The notes under the pieces were generated by a model, which had not been told where the DNA came from, did no database searches, and saw only the letters and a list, made by a program, of their open reading frames with translations. Source: Haemonchus contortus (Eukaryota; Nematoda; Chromadorea; Rhabditida; Trichostrongylidae). From it: 64,000 bases of DNA. The DNA lies in assembly GCA_000469685.2 (NCBI GenBank), contig LS997567.1, positions 2,072,743-2,136,742 of the forward strand, written 5' to 3'. Made by a program: the position numbers and the translations under genes. Below are positions 1 to 10,100 of the stretch, in pieces. Each line of letters starts with the position of its first letter. Position 1 is the first letter of the stretch.

Positions 1-785
1 GTATTAATATCATTAGCATGCCTATCCAGCATTTCAGATAATGTTTGTAGGGCCTGCTCGTTTCGGACATTAGTATATAGCGAAACGACGTCAAATGACT
101 CGATTACATTACTCCTACCGAGGTCTGAGTTATGTAATAATTCAAGGAAATGCCTAGTACTGGGCAGGTGAGATGGAACCATGGTCAACAGCTGGCTTAC
201 AATCTCGTTGAGAAACCACGAGATTCTGTCAGTTGGTCCCCCCACACAACTAATAATGGGTCGAATTTTAAATGTATCCGCTGATGTAGAGAGCGCTTCG
301 TTAGAGGAGAGTTTATGGGTCTTTACGAGGTTATAGAAAACTGGACAGTTTGGACTATCCATTTTGAGTCTACTGACTAACTTTTCATCAATACCTGCAC
401 ATCTAGCGACACTCAACCATATATGGTTGAGGCGACTACACTGTGATGAAAAGTCCTTCTCAGTCACGCGACGGTAAACAGAGGAGTCGCTAAGATGGAG
501 TTCGGTTATGGCTCTATCAAGTGTTTGAGACATAACTACGAACTCACCACCTTTATCACTAACCGTTATTCGTAACGTTCCATTCGATCTTAACTCGCGC
601 AATTCCTTTAACCCCTGCCTCTGCTTATACGTTAAAATTGTGTCCCGAAGCCTTCTGTTCTGGTGAAGAACAGTCAGGACTCCCGCAGATAATATCTCGA
701 ACTTAACGTCAGCATCGGGTACCGGTGGGGGTTCGTCATAGAAACTACGCGGGAATGGCACAGATGTTATTTCAAAAAAAATCAT
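1..785 (-). CDS. Penelope-like element reverse transcriptase, partial (runs off left edge)
   Basis: Reading leftward from an ATG at 785 the frame is open to base 1 (about 261 residues); an in-frame stop lies a short way upstream, near 812. The translation carries the marks of Penelope-like elements (PLEs): an ITVSDKGGEFVVMSQ segment corresponding to the family's ADKG block, then FYNLVKTHK, then KIRPIISCVGGPTDRISWFL, and near the edge SFDVVSLYTNV, which holds the first catalytic Asp of the polymerase core. PLEs encode a reverse transcriptase usually followed by a GIY-YIG endonuclease; that part and the YxDD motif would lie beyond the window. No stop or frameshift is seen, so the copy may be fairly young, but the true N-terminus is uncertain because PLE proteins often have a longer leader. 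It lies just downstream of prx-12 in the same orientation. Family call is confident; activity is unknown. Confidence 0.85.
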   Translation of the reverse strand, partial: MIFFEITSVPFPRSFYDEPPPVPDADVKFEILSAGVLTVLHQNRRLRDTILTYKQRQGLKELRELRSNGTLRITVSDKGGEFVVMSQTLDRAITELHLSDSSVYRRVTEKDFSSQCSRLNHIWLSVARCAGIDEKLVSRLKMDSPNCPVFYNLVKTHKLSSNEALSTSADTFKIRPIISCVGGPTDRISWFLNEIVSQLLTMVPSHLPSTRHFLELLHNSDLGRSNVIESFDVVSLYTNVRNEQALQTLSEMLDRHANDIN

Positions 786-942
786 TCTACATTTCTTTGT
801 CCAACTTTGTAAACACTATAGCCCCGAAGTAGTGTTAGAGTAGTCATTGTAGAACGAGGAGGATCTCGTTCAAGAATAGGACCTATTGATAGGTTGTTCA
901 GCAGTTTATCGCAAATTTACACGAGAAGAACTATCTTTTTTT

Positions 943-959
943 GGGGGGGGGGGGGGGGG
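943..959. repeat. Poly-G homopolymer tract (17 G)
   Basis: An uninterrupted run of 17 G follows a T tract, between the PLE fragment and the 3' end of prx-12. Such runs can fold as G-quadruplexes and are unstable. Nothing else is visible in 813-1127. Confidence 0.9.
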
Positions 960-1127
960 AACCGCCTCCTAACCTGCACGCTCCGCCCATTCATGGCAAC
1001 AGCCAATGAATTTCATTCAGCAACGCTTCAGCGGTTTTTAGTTGTTATTATGCTATGCGCTAAAGTGTCAGTTATGCAGTTGGCTTTTTAGCATGACTTA
1101 AGACCCATGATATTTCAGCAATTGAGA

Positions 1128-1133
1128 TTTATT
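1128..1133 (-). terminator. prx-12: Poly(A) signal AATAAA of prx-12
   Basis: AATAAA on the minus strand lies 46 bases past the prx-12 stop codon (1180-1182). It is the first canonical signal after the stop and fits the short 3' UTRs usual in nematodes. Confidence 0.7.
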
Positions 1134-1179
1134 AGATGTAACAGGAAAATAACAGGGTTGTATGAACATAGCCGGCATC

Positions 1180-4100
1180 TTATTCTTGAATATAAAGTCT
1201 TATCAGCTCGCTCGTACTGGCAGGAATTCCCGTGACAGGACACCTGAATAACAGTAGATTTTCAGTGCATTTAGCGCATTTTTTTGAAAAGATGGGGATA
1301 AAGTCTAATAATTGAGATTAATGGGTACTTGAGCTTAGGGGTTTGTTGCTGAACTCAGCCACTCTGTGAACTTCAGCACTTCGGCCTCAACTTTACTCCC
1401 TGGTACAGTAGGTAGTGATGTGATTTATAGAATAGTTGGTATCCAAACTTTCTAATTTATGTTCCCGCCTTCTGAAACTTTCGTGAGGATTTTTGAGCAA
1501 CCAACGGTCAAGTTGTCGTCAGGAAGTTTATAAAGTCTAAACCCCTTTCCTATCTGAAATGGCCTGGAAGGAGGAGGAGAGGGTGTAGGGCCAGTACTAG
1601 GTTCAGAGGTGAATTTCTTGGCCCGCTTTGACGAAGCCGTGTGAAACATGAGTGGTATCAGCAATTTTGCTCAACCGAAACTTATATTTGAAAACATAAA
1701 TTGTTAAGTAATGAGAACTGACGTTTTAAAGTCTTTCACATGTCTTTCGATGCATTTGAAACAGAAGACATATCCGGACACCGACAATGCCGTGTCATTC
1801 GTTCGCTGTTGTAGGCATAACGGGCACTTATTCGTATCGAGCATTTGTACACTGGATTCCGTCAGAAGCTGAAGGAACGCATCATGATGTCAACTAGCAA
1901 CAACAAGAAACTATCAACATACTCTGTGAGGAGCTGGAGGTATTCGACCGAATGCAGGTTTCTTGGTTAGTTGTGAACCGAGGTCACTGTTATATATGAA
2001 GTCGATAAATTGGATAAAAAATAGACCATAGCCAAATAATCGGGAAAAGACTCCAGGGAGAGCCAGGAAGTATCGCCATAAACGGTTGAGAACCCTAAAT
2101 CAGAATTGACTTGTACCTGTGTAGGATGGCTCAGATATCGATCGAAAAAAGCTGTATCTGAAGGGGCGGTGCGTTCGTAAAGGTGATCGGGGCGAGGGGG
2201 AACAAGGAAGCGACACCTTCGAAGCTAGGAACGAGCCCAGCCAATCTTAGTTGCTTATGTTATTATCATTCGGGGAGGATTTGTCTAAACTGCGTGTAAA
2301 GTAGGCGGGACTTTTGTGTGGGCAGGGTGTGTTGAAGTCAGAGTAATTATAAGCCCGGTGAAAGAGGGTCATGAGGTGGGTAAAGTGCGAAGCGTGCGTC
2401 GTAATGACATATGGGTAAAAGACAGAAATTAGGAAAAAGGTAGAAGCAGTAAAGTAAAGTGGGTACCACGTTCAGCATTTCATAGGAACCCCTACGACCG
2501 ACTAGACTGAATGGGTTAAATGACAGAAAAGGTGCATATGCAAGGGAGGGGGGCTGTCATTTTACGAGAAGAGATGATACTTCTTCCTGGGAAAACTGGT
2601 AACACTAGGCGGCTTCCTTCAAAGGAAATGGCATTACAAGTAAGTAAGTGAAGTTGTAGGTTGTAGGTTAATATGACTGGAGAGAAAAAATAGAGCCAAC
2701 CCTGCTGACTGTAGATGTAGTGGGACCTTGTCAAAGGCTTCGATATCCTGTTGCGTAAGTTTTTCGAGCCGAACACCAGCCAACAATAGGAACGGAGAAT
2801 GAACTGTTGTTCGGTTCAATATGTACCTAGGAAAGCCTGCTGAGAATGATTGTTTTTGAAGGTAAACAAAAATATGTAGGTATGGAAAATCTGAACCTTA
2901 CCCTATTTGAAGAATAGTCGCCGCAAATGTGAGCATTCCCTTCACCCCTGGCCATAGTCGGAGGAAAATCTTTCCTAATCTTACTCGGAGGTTCTGAAAT
3001 GTGCTCATCTTTTATCTCAAAAATGACAGTTTCTGTAGCAGTATTCCATAAATTTTCAAATAGTTTTCAAAAAAATAATTTCCATAAAAATCAAATGCCA
3101 CTCATGAAACCTCCAGAAATGGCGTCACTGCGGTACAGATTGTTAAATTCACCCAACTTCTACGGGCTACTCGACTGATCGAATTTGTCTCAGTGGAACG
3201 CGATTTCAAGGGAGTGTCAGATGATCGCATGAGAAACGACCCTGCGTCTAAATTCGATCATCTCAGCGCCTACCGCCGTTATGCCACCCTATCGATAGCC
3301 TCACAAGCGGTTCTCATATAGCCACAAGTAGGAAAATAGGAGACGATAAACTCCAAAACAAAATCAGGAGGGTCTGTACTTTCTGAGGAAGGGGATAAAA
3401 CAAGCAACATTATGTTTACCTTATTTGCCGCTGAAGTATATTGTAATCGATCAAGCAAATCTTCGTATAATTTATCAAATTTATCTCGAACATATGGCCA
3501 TAATACCTTGAAGTAGAGGAAGTTATGAAATTACTATATACCGTAACCGATAAAGGGTATAGATAACTTACTAATAGCATTAGATTCCGAACTCTGGAAC
3601 TGAATTCACCTGGTGAAGTTCCTGTTTTGAAACAAATTCGTTTCATCCCATAAAAATTTTCCGAAAATGATGCACCTAAATACTTTTTGTACTCTATTGG
3701 ATATATAATAAAAACTATTGACACTCATAAATTGAAAGGAAGGCGGAGTTAGCTAAGGGAATGTATGTCTGCGATTGGCTCCCGAAGCAACCCACCAATC
3801 GCATACATTTCACACGGACTGCAGCCTCCAGCTCTAGTTACGCCACATGAACTCGAGCCGGATGCAACCATGTTCGGGGTTAATTCCAGAAAAATCACTA
3901 ATGAAACTGACCATACTTTTTGAGGTATTGATTTTGTAGGATGAGATCAAAAAGTAAATAAAGCTCATCATAATAACGATGTGCTGTTTGGAATCGTTGA
4001 GAATATACCATCGCCAGGAACTGAAGAATAAAAAATACTGATTTATATGAAATAAAGACATTAAATGTAGATAGGGTGATGCCTGCCTGCGATTGGTTGT

Positions 4101-4320
4101 TGCAAGTAACCCACCAATCATAGACAGTTTATGCACTCATAACATCATCGGGGAAGGCCATGACGAATAATAGTTAAGTACGCACCTTAACCAAATGCCC
4201 CATCGCCGGTTTCAGTGACGTCATAAGGCTTTCTTGTGAAATAATATCAAATATTGACGGCTGGTCACCGATAGCTTGTTTGAAGGAGGCCATATGAGAA
4301 GCTCGTAATGTCGACGACAT
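1180..4320 (-). CDS. prx-12: Peroxin 12 (PEX12), RING-finger peroxisomal import protein, complete, nine exons
   Basis: Exons, 5' to 3': 4320-4186, 4020-3912, 3675-3572, 3506-3420, 2993-2902, 2826-2701, 2094-1923, 1868-1723, 1243-1180. Phases agree at every junction and the sum is 1035 bases, 344 residues plus TAA (human PEX12 is about 359). PEX12 sits in the peroxisomal membrane with PEX2 and PEX10, and this E3 complex ubiquitinates and recycles the import receptor PEX5. Family blocks: DQPSIFDIISQESLMTSLKP (residues ~19-38), GASFSENFYGMKR (~82-94), HSPFLLLAGVRL, the hydrophobic GYGLFFIQFIDF, and a C-terminal RING with CPLC (290-293), FCFKC (311-314) and CPVTG (325-329). As in other PEX12 proteins several zinc ligands are absent, so one zinc site is expected. 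Most junctions use GTRNGT-like donors and TTTCAG/TTTAG acceptors; the 2701 and 1723 donors (GTTGGC, GTCAGT) are weaker but keep frame and homology. Very confident in identity, slightly less in each border. Confidence 0.95.
3760..3810. repeat. Short palindrome in prx-12 intron 2
   Basis: AATGTATG-TGCGATTGG is mirrored by CCAATCGCATACATT across a loop of about 20 bases, making a near-perfect hairpin. A related palindrome lies in intron 1 at 4086-4128; both contain CTGCGATTGG and ACCCACCAATC. Confidence 0.75.
4086..4128. repeat. Short palindrome in prx-12 intron 1, related to the one at 3760-3810
   Basis: CTGCGATTGG and ACCCACCAATC form an imperfect hairpin. It shares its arms and part of its loop with the intron 2 palindrome, so the pair flanks exon 2. 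Confidence 0.7.
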
Positions 4321-4327
4321 CTGAAAT
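4321..4327 (-). promoter_or_regulatory. prx-12: Putative spliced-leader trans-splice acceptor of prx-12
   Basis: The minus strand reads TATTTCAG immediately followed by the prx-12 ATG. In nematodes a TTTCAG directly before a start codon, with no upstream coding exon, is typically where a spliced leader is joined. A conventional 5' UTR intron is the alternative. Confidence 0.6.
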
Positions 4328-6890
4328 AGTACCCACTAGTATAAGAAAAAATGATAACAAGTAAACTCGAAGAGCCAGAAAATCGAGAAGCGCCTTTTTT
4401 GAAAAGGAGGAATGACCGGAAGCTGATGTTCGCAACTGTTGGTACTGTGCTAACTGACTTAAGGCCTTTCTGTGAAGTGGCGAGGAAGCAAGTGACGTAC
4501 ATTGAGAGAACTCAAGTGCTCTCAAAGAGAGGAAAGGAAGAGCGAGGAAAAGAAAGAGGGAATGGAAAAGAAGGATAAAAGTAGGGGAAGAAGTTAGTGC
4601 TTTAACCGCAAGGATATGAAGCTTGTAACGGAATGAGTGTTCAAAGATTTCGAAAAAGCGGAACAAGTTCAATTTAATCATCAAGGGTGCACAGAAGGCC
4701 AGAGAGAGAAAGGAAGAGAGCATAGGAAAGAGTAAGAGTAAAAGTGAATGTTTCACAGTGTAGGTAAGGAAGCCTGAACAGATCGTATTTTGAAAAAATC
4801 GATTGGAACAGGTCCGATGCCCACAATAAGTCACGGTTGAAATTTTAACCTACACAGTCCAGCAATATGTACCTTGAATACCTGTCCAAATCCTGGTCCC
4901 TCACTTGTTTGGGAAGGAGAGAGCATTGAAATGGACTTCTGCCGGTCCCGTCGTGCGTCTAGAAAGATCTACTGCTCAGTGATATTTTCTTATCCCTCCC
5001 TTCTACTGCTGATCCATTTAAAATTATTACTTCCTCTCCTCTACAAATAGAATTTGGTTCAAAACGAGACCTTCACTACCTGGAGGTATGGAACTGCTCA
5101 GGATAATACTTGCATTTTGTTCACTACTAACCTCACAGGGAAGACAAGCTCATGTTTTCACATCTGCTTGAAATAATTTTTGGCGACTTTTATAGCTTTT
5201 TGTACGCGACCTCAGAACAAAAAACAACAACATTAAGACGTGAGAAATAACCTAAAACAACCGTCCGTTGACGGTACCGACAAGTTTGACTAGTGACGGA
5301 TGAGTAGAAAGTACATTTGTCTAGGATGCTATTCGTAGAGAGCCATCAATCTCATCAACCCGTGACGAAACGATGGATTAGGATATAAAAAAGGGACAAA
5401 TCAGCTTTAAAGATATAGTTCATCATGTTACCTACTAATGTGACTCACAGAACCTCTACTTACTAGTTTGACTTGGAAAAAGTAGAAAATTAACAAGTAA
5501 TATTTATAAAAAACGAAAAAGTGACAGGTAGTGGAGTGATTGAAGGAGAGGCGAAGGTTTCGGCGGATCGCAATCTTATCATACAGAGGAACTGGACGAA
5601 GGCGGTTATCGATTGATGGCGATATCGACCATTTAGCGACTACCGAACGGTGCGATCCAAGACATTTTAAGTATTTGTGATCAATGATTATTGATTGGTC
5701 ACACAGTGGCTGTGGTAACCAGCCAAATGTTGCCAAACGTGACAATTCATGCAAAAAGTGCCGGCAATGCGGGTTTCAGAAGGGAATCGATTGTTTGTTC
5801 ATCCACATGGAACCAGAAATGGGATGGGGATCCTCCGAAAAATCAATTGAAAATCGATCGAGTACTGAGGTCCTGAGGCAAAAAGTCTCCCAAATGTAAT
5901 GAATTAGTTTTCTGATGATGATAGCCCTTTTGTAAAGTTGCTCGTTCGCTTCCTGAAGAAAACTAGTTGTTGAGCAGCATGGAATAGAGGCTCCGACGAA
6001 TTCATCTACTTTTTCAGAGCGCGCCGTGCGTCTCGATTATCATTCTGTAATAACAATGCTCAAATAGTTCCAGGTTGGGTTTCAGTGGCATGAACGAGGC
6101 TTAAATACAAAAAGGCTATGATTTTACCACTTTTTATTGCAGTGCTCTCAAGTTTTCAAAGTATTTTCAACTAGCTTGCTGCCAATATTATAAATATGTC
6201 ACATTAAATTGAAATAGTTGGGAGTAGTGATTCGTGGACTAATAGAAATCCTAAAAATAAATTATAGACAGTGCTCAAAGCCATTCTCCGTACTAAGAGC
6301 ACAATAACCTTAGGTAACTCCAACTCCAGCTCAAAAGCTTGCTTGGCCTCTCTTTCGTGGCGGCACGGCAGTATGTTTTACGCGTTACAGCATTAACATA
6401 GCTCAAATACCCGCATGGGATACGGCGCGGCCATCCCTTTGCATGAGGCCGACGGCGTTCAGTCCGGTTCAGACCACTTTGTGGCTTAGGGTTCCTACCA
6501 AACTGGTAGATCCAGAACCTAAATTTTTGGAAAGCCTTTCCGGGGTTACCGGGGAGGCGGACATATAAGGTTTATGTGTCGGGTAAGGGCGATTTACAAA
6601 CATTGCTGAATTAATTGAAATCAAAGAAATCAAAACACTGTTGGATTAATTGAAATCGAGATCTGTTTTCGATGTAATCTTAATGTATAAGCCACCACTG
6701 TTAACGGCCTTCAGGGGATAAAACCCGATAGAAGATCTAATGGGCAGTAGATTGGAGTCAGTTCGTCACAAAGGATTGTAGCACTTTCTTCCATCTCCCA
6801 TCTGGCTCTGACTCGTAAGCTCCTTGAAAAGCAGTTCTCAAAGTCAGCCTTTTTTTTGGGACCCAACTAAGCCGAGGCTTTCTTTTCAGG
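4328..6890. other. Intergenic region between divergent prx-12 and the SLC26 gene
   Basis: Open frames on both strands here (for example on the minus strand through 4834) overlap prx-12 exon 1 in another frame or lack family features. A purine-rich stretch lies at 4500-4580. A short imperfect direct repeat with the core ATTAATTGAAATC lies at 6605-6655. At 5700-5899 a plus-strand frame has a nuclear-receptor-like cysteine segment (see findings). Promoters of both genes presumably lie here, but no motif stands out. Confidence 0.5.
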
Positions 6891-6891
6891 A

Positions 6892-7051
6892 CCCTGTCGT
6901 GTACCATCCAGTGACCAACGGGTTTTGTTTGCAGCACGAATTAACGAGCAGCGGGCGATGCAATACTGTGAGGAGCTATCCACGGCCATTTGTTGGTTTC
7001 TCCACTGTATAACCAAAATTTCGCTACTGGTAGTGTTCAATGCCCAAGGTA
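6892..7051 (+). CDS. Possible upstream exon of the SLC26 gene (weak)
   Basis: The segment begins after a TTTTCAG and ends at a strong GTAAGT donor. One frame is open throughout and would join in phase to the first confident SLC26 exon (7139) and supply an ATG at 6958. Its translation (MQYCEELSTAICWFLHC...) does not resemble the usual SLC26 N-terminus, so it could equally be a 5' UTR exon or chance. Confidence 0.25.
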
Positions 7052-7138
7052 AGTTTTAAATGTCCCATTGAAGAAATGCTAGATTGAATTGAAGCATTTT
7101 ATTCTACATATATGATATTTAGCTTCTTTCCAAAGCAG

Positions 7139-10100
7139 TGCCCATCGGGGCCAAGTGTCGTGACGGTGTCGCCAGACTTCGCCAACGCCTCTTTCGTCGG
7201 CGTAACTTCTCCAGAATCACATCATTCTTGCCGATTCTCACTTGGCTACCACACTATGACTGGTCCCACTCGTTTTTCGGCGACCTCTCTGGTGGACTAA
7301 CGATGGCTGTCTTCTCGGTGCCGCAAGGTGGGATCCCTTTCAAATAAACTGCCCTTGGGTGACACTTGAGTTCAATTGACTACAGCGAAAATTTTTTACA
7401 ACATGCGTTTTCATTTATTTCAAGTCTTTGGCTTTAATCATGCCGCTGATTGAGTTTGTCTTTAGGCAGCACAGGTAGGGACTAATTGATGGCGTCCTTC
7501 ATTTTCCTTGATGAATAATTGTTAATGCTTATGTTAATGAAGCAGTTTACTTTCCAGGTATTGCTCTGGCAGGAATTACAGGAGTCCCACCAGTTTATGG
7601 TCTGTACACAGCAATCTTTCCTTCATTTCTCTACATCTTTTTTGGCACGTCAAAACATAACGCATTGGGTCAGTCCAGGTTTCTTTTTTTTCCTAGGTTT
7701 ATTTGTAGTATATTGTTTCGCTAGAGCATTTCATCTTCACAACGTTTTCAAGATGGCTTCAAATAGCTCGTTCTTCCATTGCTCCAGATATAGAGTCACC
7801 CCATTCCCATCTCCTGTTCCTTCCAAACCTTGTCTCATCAAGAACCCTATTCACCCTATTCAGCATTCCCCGAAAAGGCAAGGTGCTGCCATGGTTCTTG
7901 TCATATCGTAGGCTTCCAGGTAACAAAATTAGCGACATTTCAGAAAATAACTATAAAGTAGTACAAAGCGGTAGTGCAGCATCATAGGCCATCTGATCGA
8001 ATAATGTTAGCAGTAACACAATTCGATTCCAAGTGTCAACACCGCCTTAAGAAATACTTGTAGTGAAATCCCAGTCAAATATCTTCTCTTGAATTAAGAA
8101 ATACCTTGGAATTTAGGTGGATTTGCTGTTTTATCTCTAATGACACACACAGCTATCGAAAAAGTCATGATGAAGACAGCGATCAGCTACAACACCACTT
8201 CATACGTGAATCACACCGTAGAGGAAATAGACGTGACCCTGGACGGATTCAATGGGACTACAATGTGAGTACCTTGGGGTAGATTATCATAATATTTTTC
8301 CGGTTTCAACTATCCACGTTGTGGTATTTGTTCACAACTAACTTCAGCCGTTAGCTTTCAAATTGATTGAACTTTTTGTCTGCAATGATTTTCCGGGCTT
8401 TCTAACTGCAATGAACACCTCCTTCTTGGGAGAATTCAGCGGCAGTTGGCGTCAGGGCCGTCTCTGAGCACTCATTGGCCTTATCTGGGCCGCTTTTCGA
8501 CCTGACATCCTATGCGGTCGGTAGGATCAAGGCTGCTGAACTTGTGCCCGGATCTGTTTAGTACTGCCCAGATCTACAGCCGTGCTTATGTTCACTTTCA
8601 AGGTACAACACATGCAAGGGAAATTCATGCATCATTGGGTAGGTGGCAACACCAGATTACCAAATATCTGCCCAGTGCGCTTAACCCCTCACATGTTATC
8701 TAGTTTTTTGATGGGTTAGTGTGGAGGATCCTTGTAACCTTTTCAAATCCATCGTTCAGCCTTGGTAATGGCACATCGCTAATAGAAGAAATCACTACGG
8801 AAATGTGGACAGACGGTGTCAGTCCGGTTAAGGAGATACACGTCGCCACTACCATTATTTTCTTCGCTGGCTGCATACAGGTTAGTCCTTTGCTTTCTGC
8901 AGAGCCTAGATATCGGTTGAAAAGGAGCTAGGCCTACCCAAAAGATTGATACAGCTCTAAGATTCGGCTCTGGGTCGACTTCTAGTAAACAATGCTTTTT
9001 TACTCATAATAATCAGAGAAACAGTTTCTGAAATCTGTCTCTGAAACTCTAACCGACATAGCTGACAAGATATAACACACGCACCCAACAAATTCCCTCT
9101 AAATGGGTCCTTCCACTTGCTTAATCGGACCCCTACTTTTCAGCAGAGAAAACCAGCCGCTTAGTTTGTCCTGAATTCGATCTTGTAAACCTTACCCTAC
9201 CGACATGTCGCCACTATCCCTGCGCCCGGGCCTGAACGACTGTTCTAGCCTTTCAAGTGCCCGGGAAATTATGAGAATCGCACGCTCCTGAGAATATTTC
9301 TCAGAGTTTGCCATGTCTCTTCAGGCAAAGAATTGGGTAGAATAATATCCACTACTCTTTGTTTAGGTTCTCATGGGCGTATTTCGGCTGCAATATCTCA
9401 CTACAGTGTTCTCGGAGCAAGTTATGTCTGGATTTGTGGTCGGTGGTGGTGTGCATGTGTTTTTTGCCCAAATCGGTGATGTACTTGGAATGAAGTTACC
9501 GAGAAGAAGTGGTCCTGGCTACCTGTACTATGTGAGTGAAATATAGAAGTCATAGTGAGCGAGTTCTTTGTGGTGCAGTGCCCATAATCTCTGTTATTGA
9601 GTGCATCTAGGTGTATGTACGCACCTCTAGGAAGTATAGGCAAAGCCTGAGAATCTCCTCCGCGGCTCTCAGACATTATGCCCACAATGTTTCAAGTGGT
9701 TTTCCTAAAATCTATTCTTTCCAGAGAATATGTGATCTCATCGAAAATATCGGCAATATACATTATCCTACGTTGGCTATCTCCCTATCATCACTGACGT
9801 TTCTAATCTTTGGGAAGGAATTCATTTCTCCATGGCTCAGCACAGCATTCCACTTCCCTATTCCCTTCGATTTGGTATTGGTAAGTGATAAAGTTAAGGA
9901 TAAAGGATAAAGTTTTTGGCGTTAATCAATCCCGTCTGAGGGATGCGCCCCCGCACTCGACTTCTATTCAGAATCGTAGTGGCGTAATGAGTGCGTATGT
10001 GGCCTATACAATGACTTGCGGTGGCCAGCCGATGTACAAGTCAGTGCTTTTATCCTCCCAGACGAGTCTGGTACCAATTCACCGACCCCGGAGGAATGGA

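Noticed and set aside
4265..4834. Longest minus-strand open frame of the left end (189 codons)
   Set aside because: It overlaps prx-12 exon 1 in a different frame and is leucine/serine-rich without any motif. The PEX12 frame is the conserved one.
7519..7911. 130-codon plus-strand ORF
   Set aside because: It covers SLC26 exon 2 in the wrong frame and continues into the intron.
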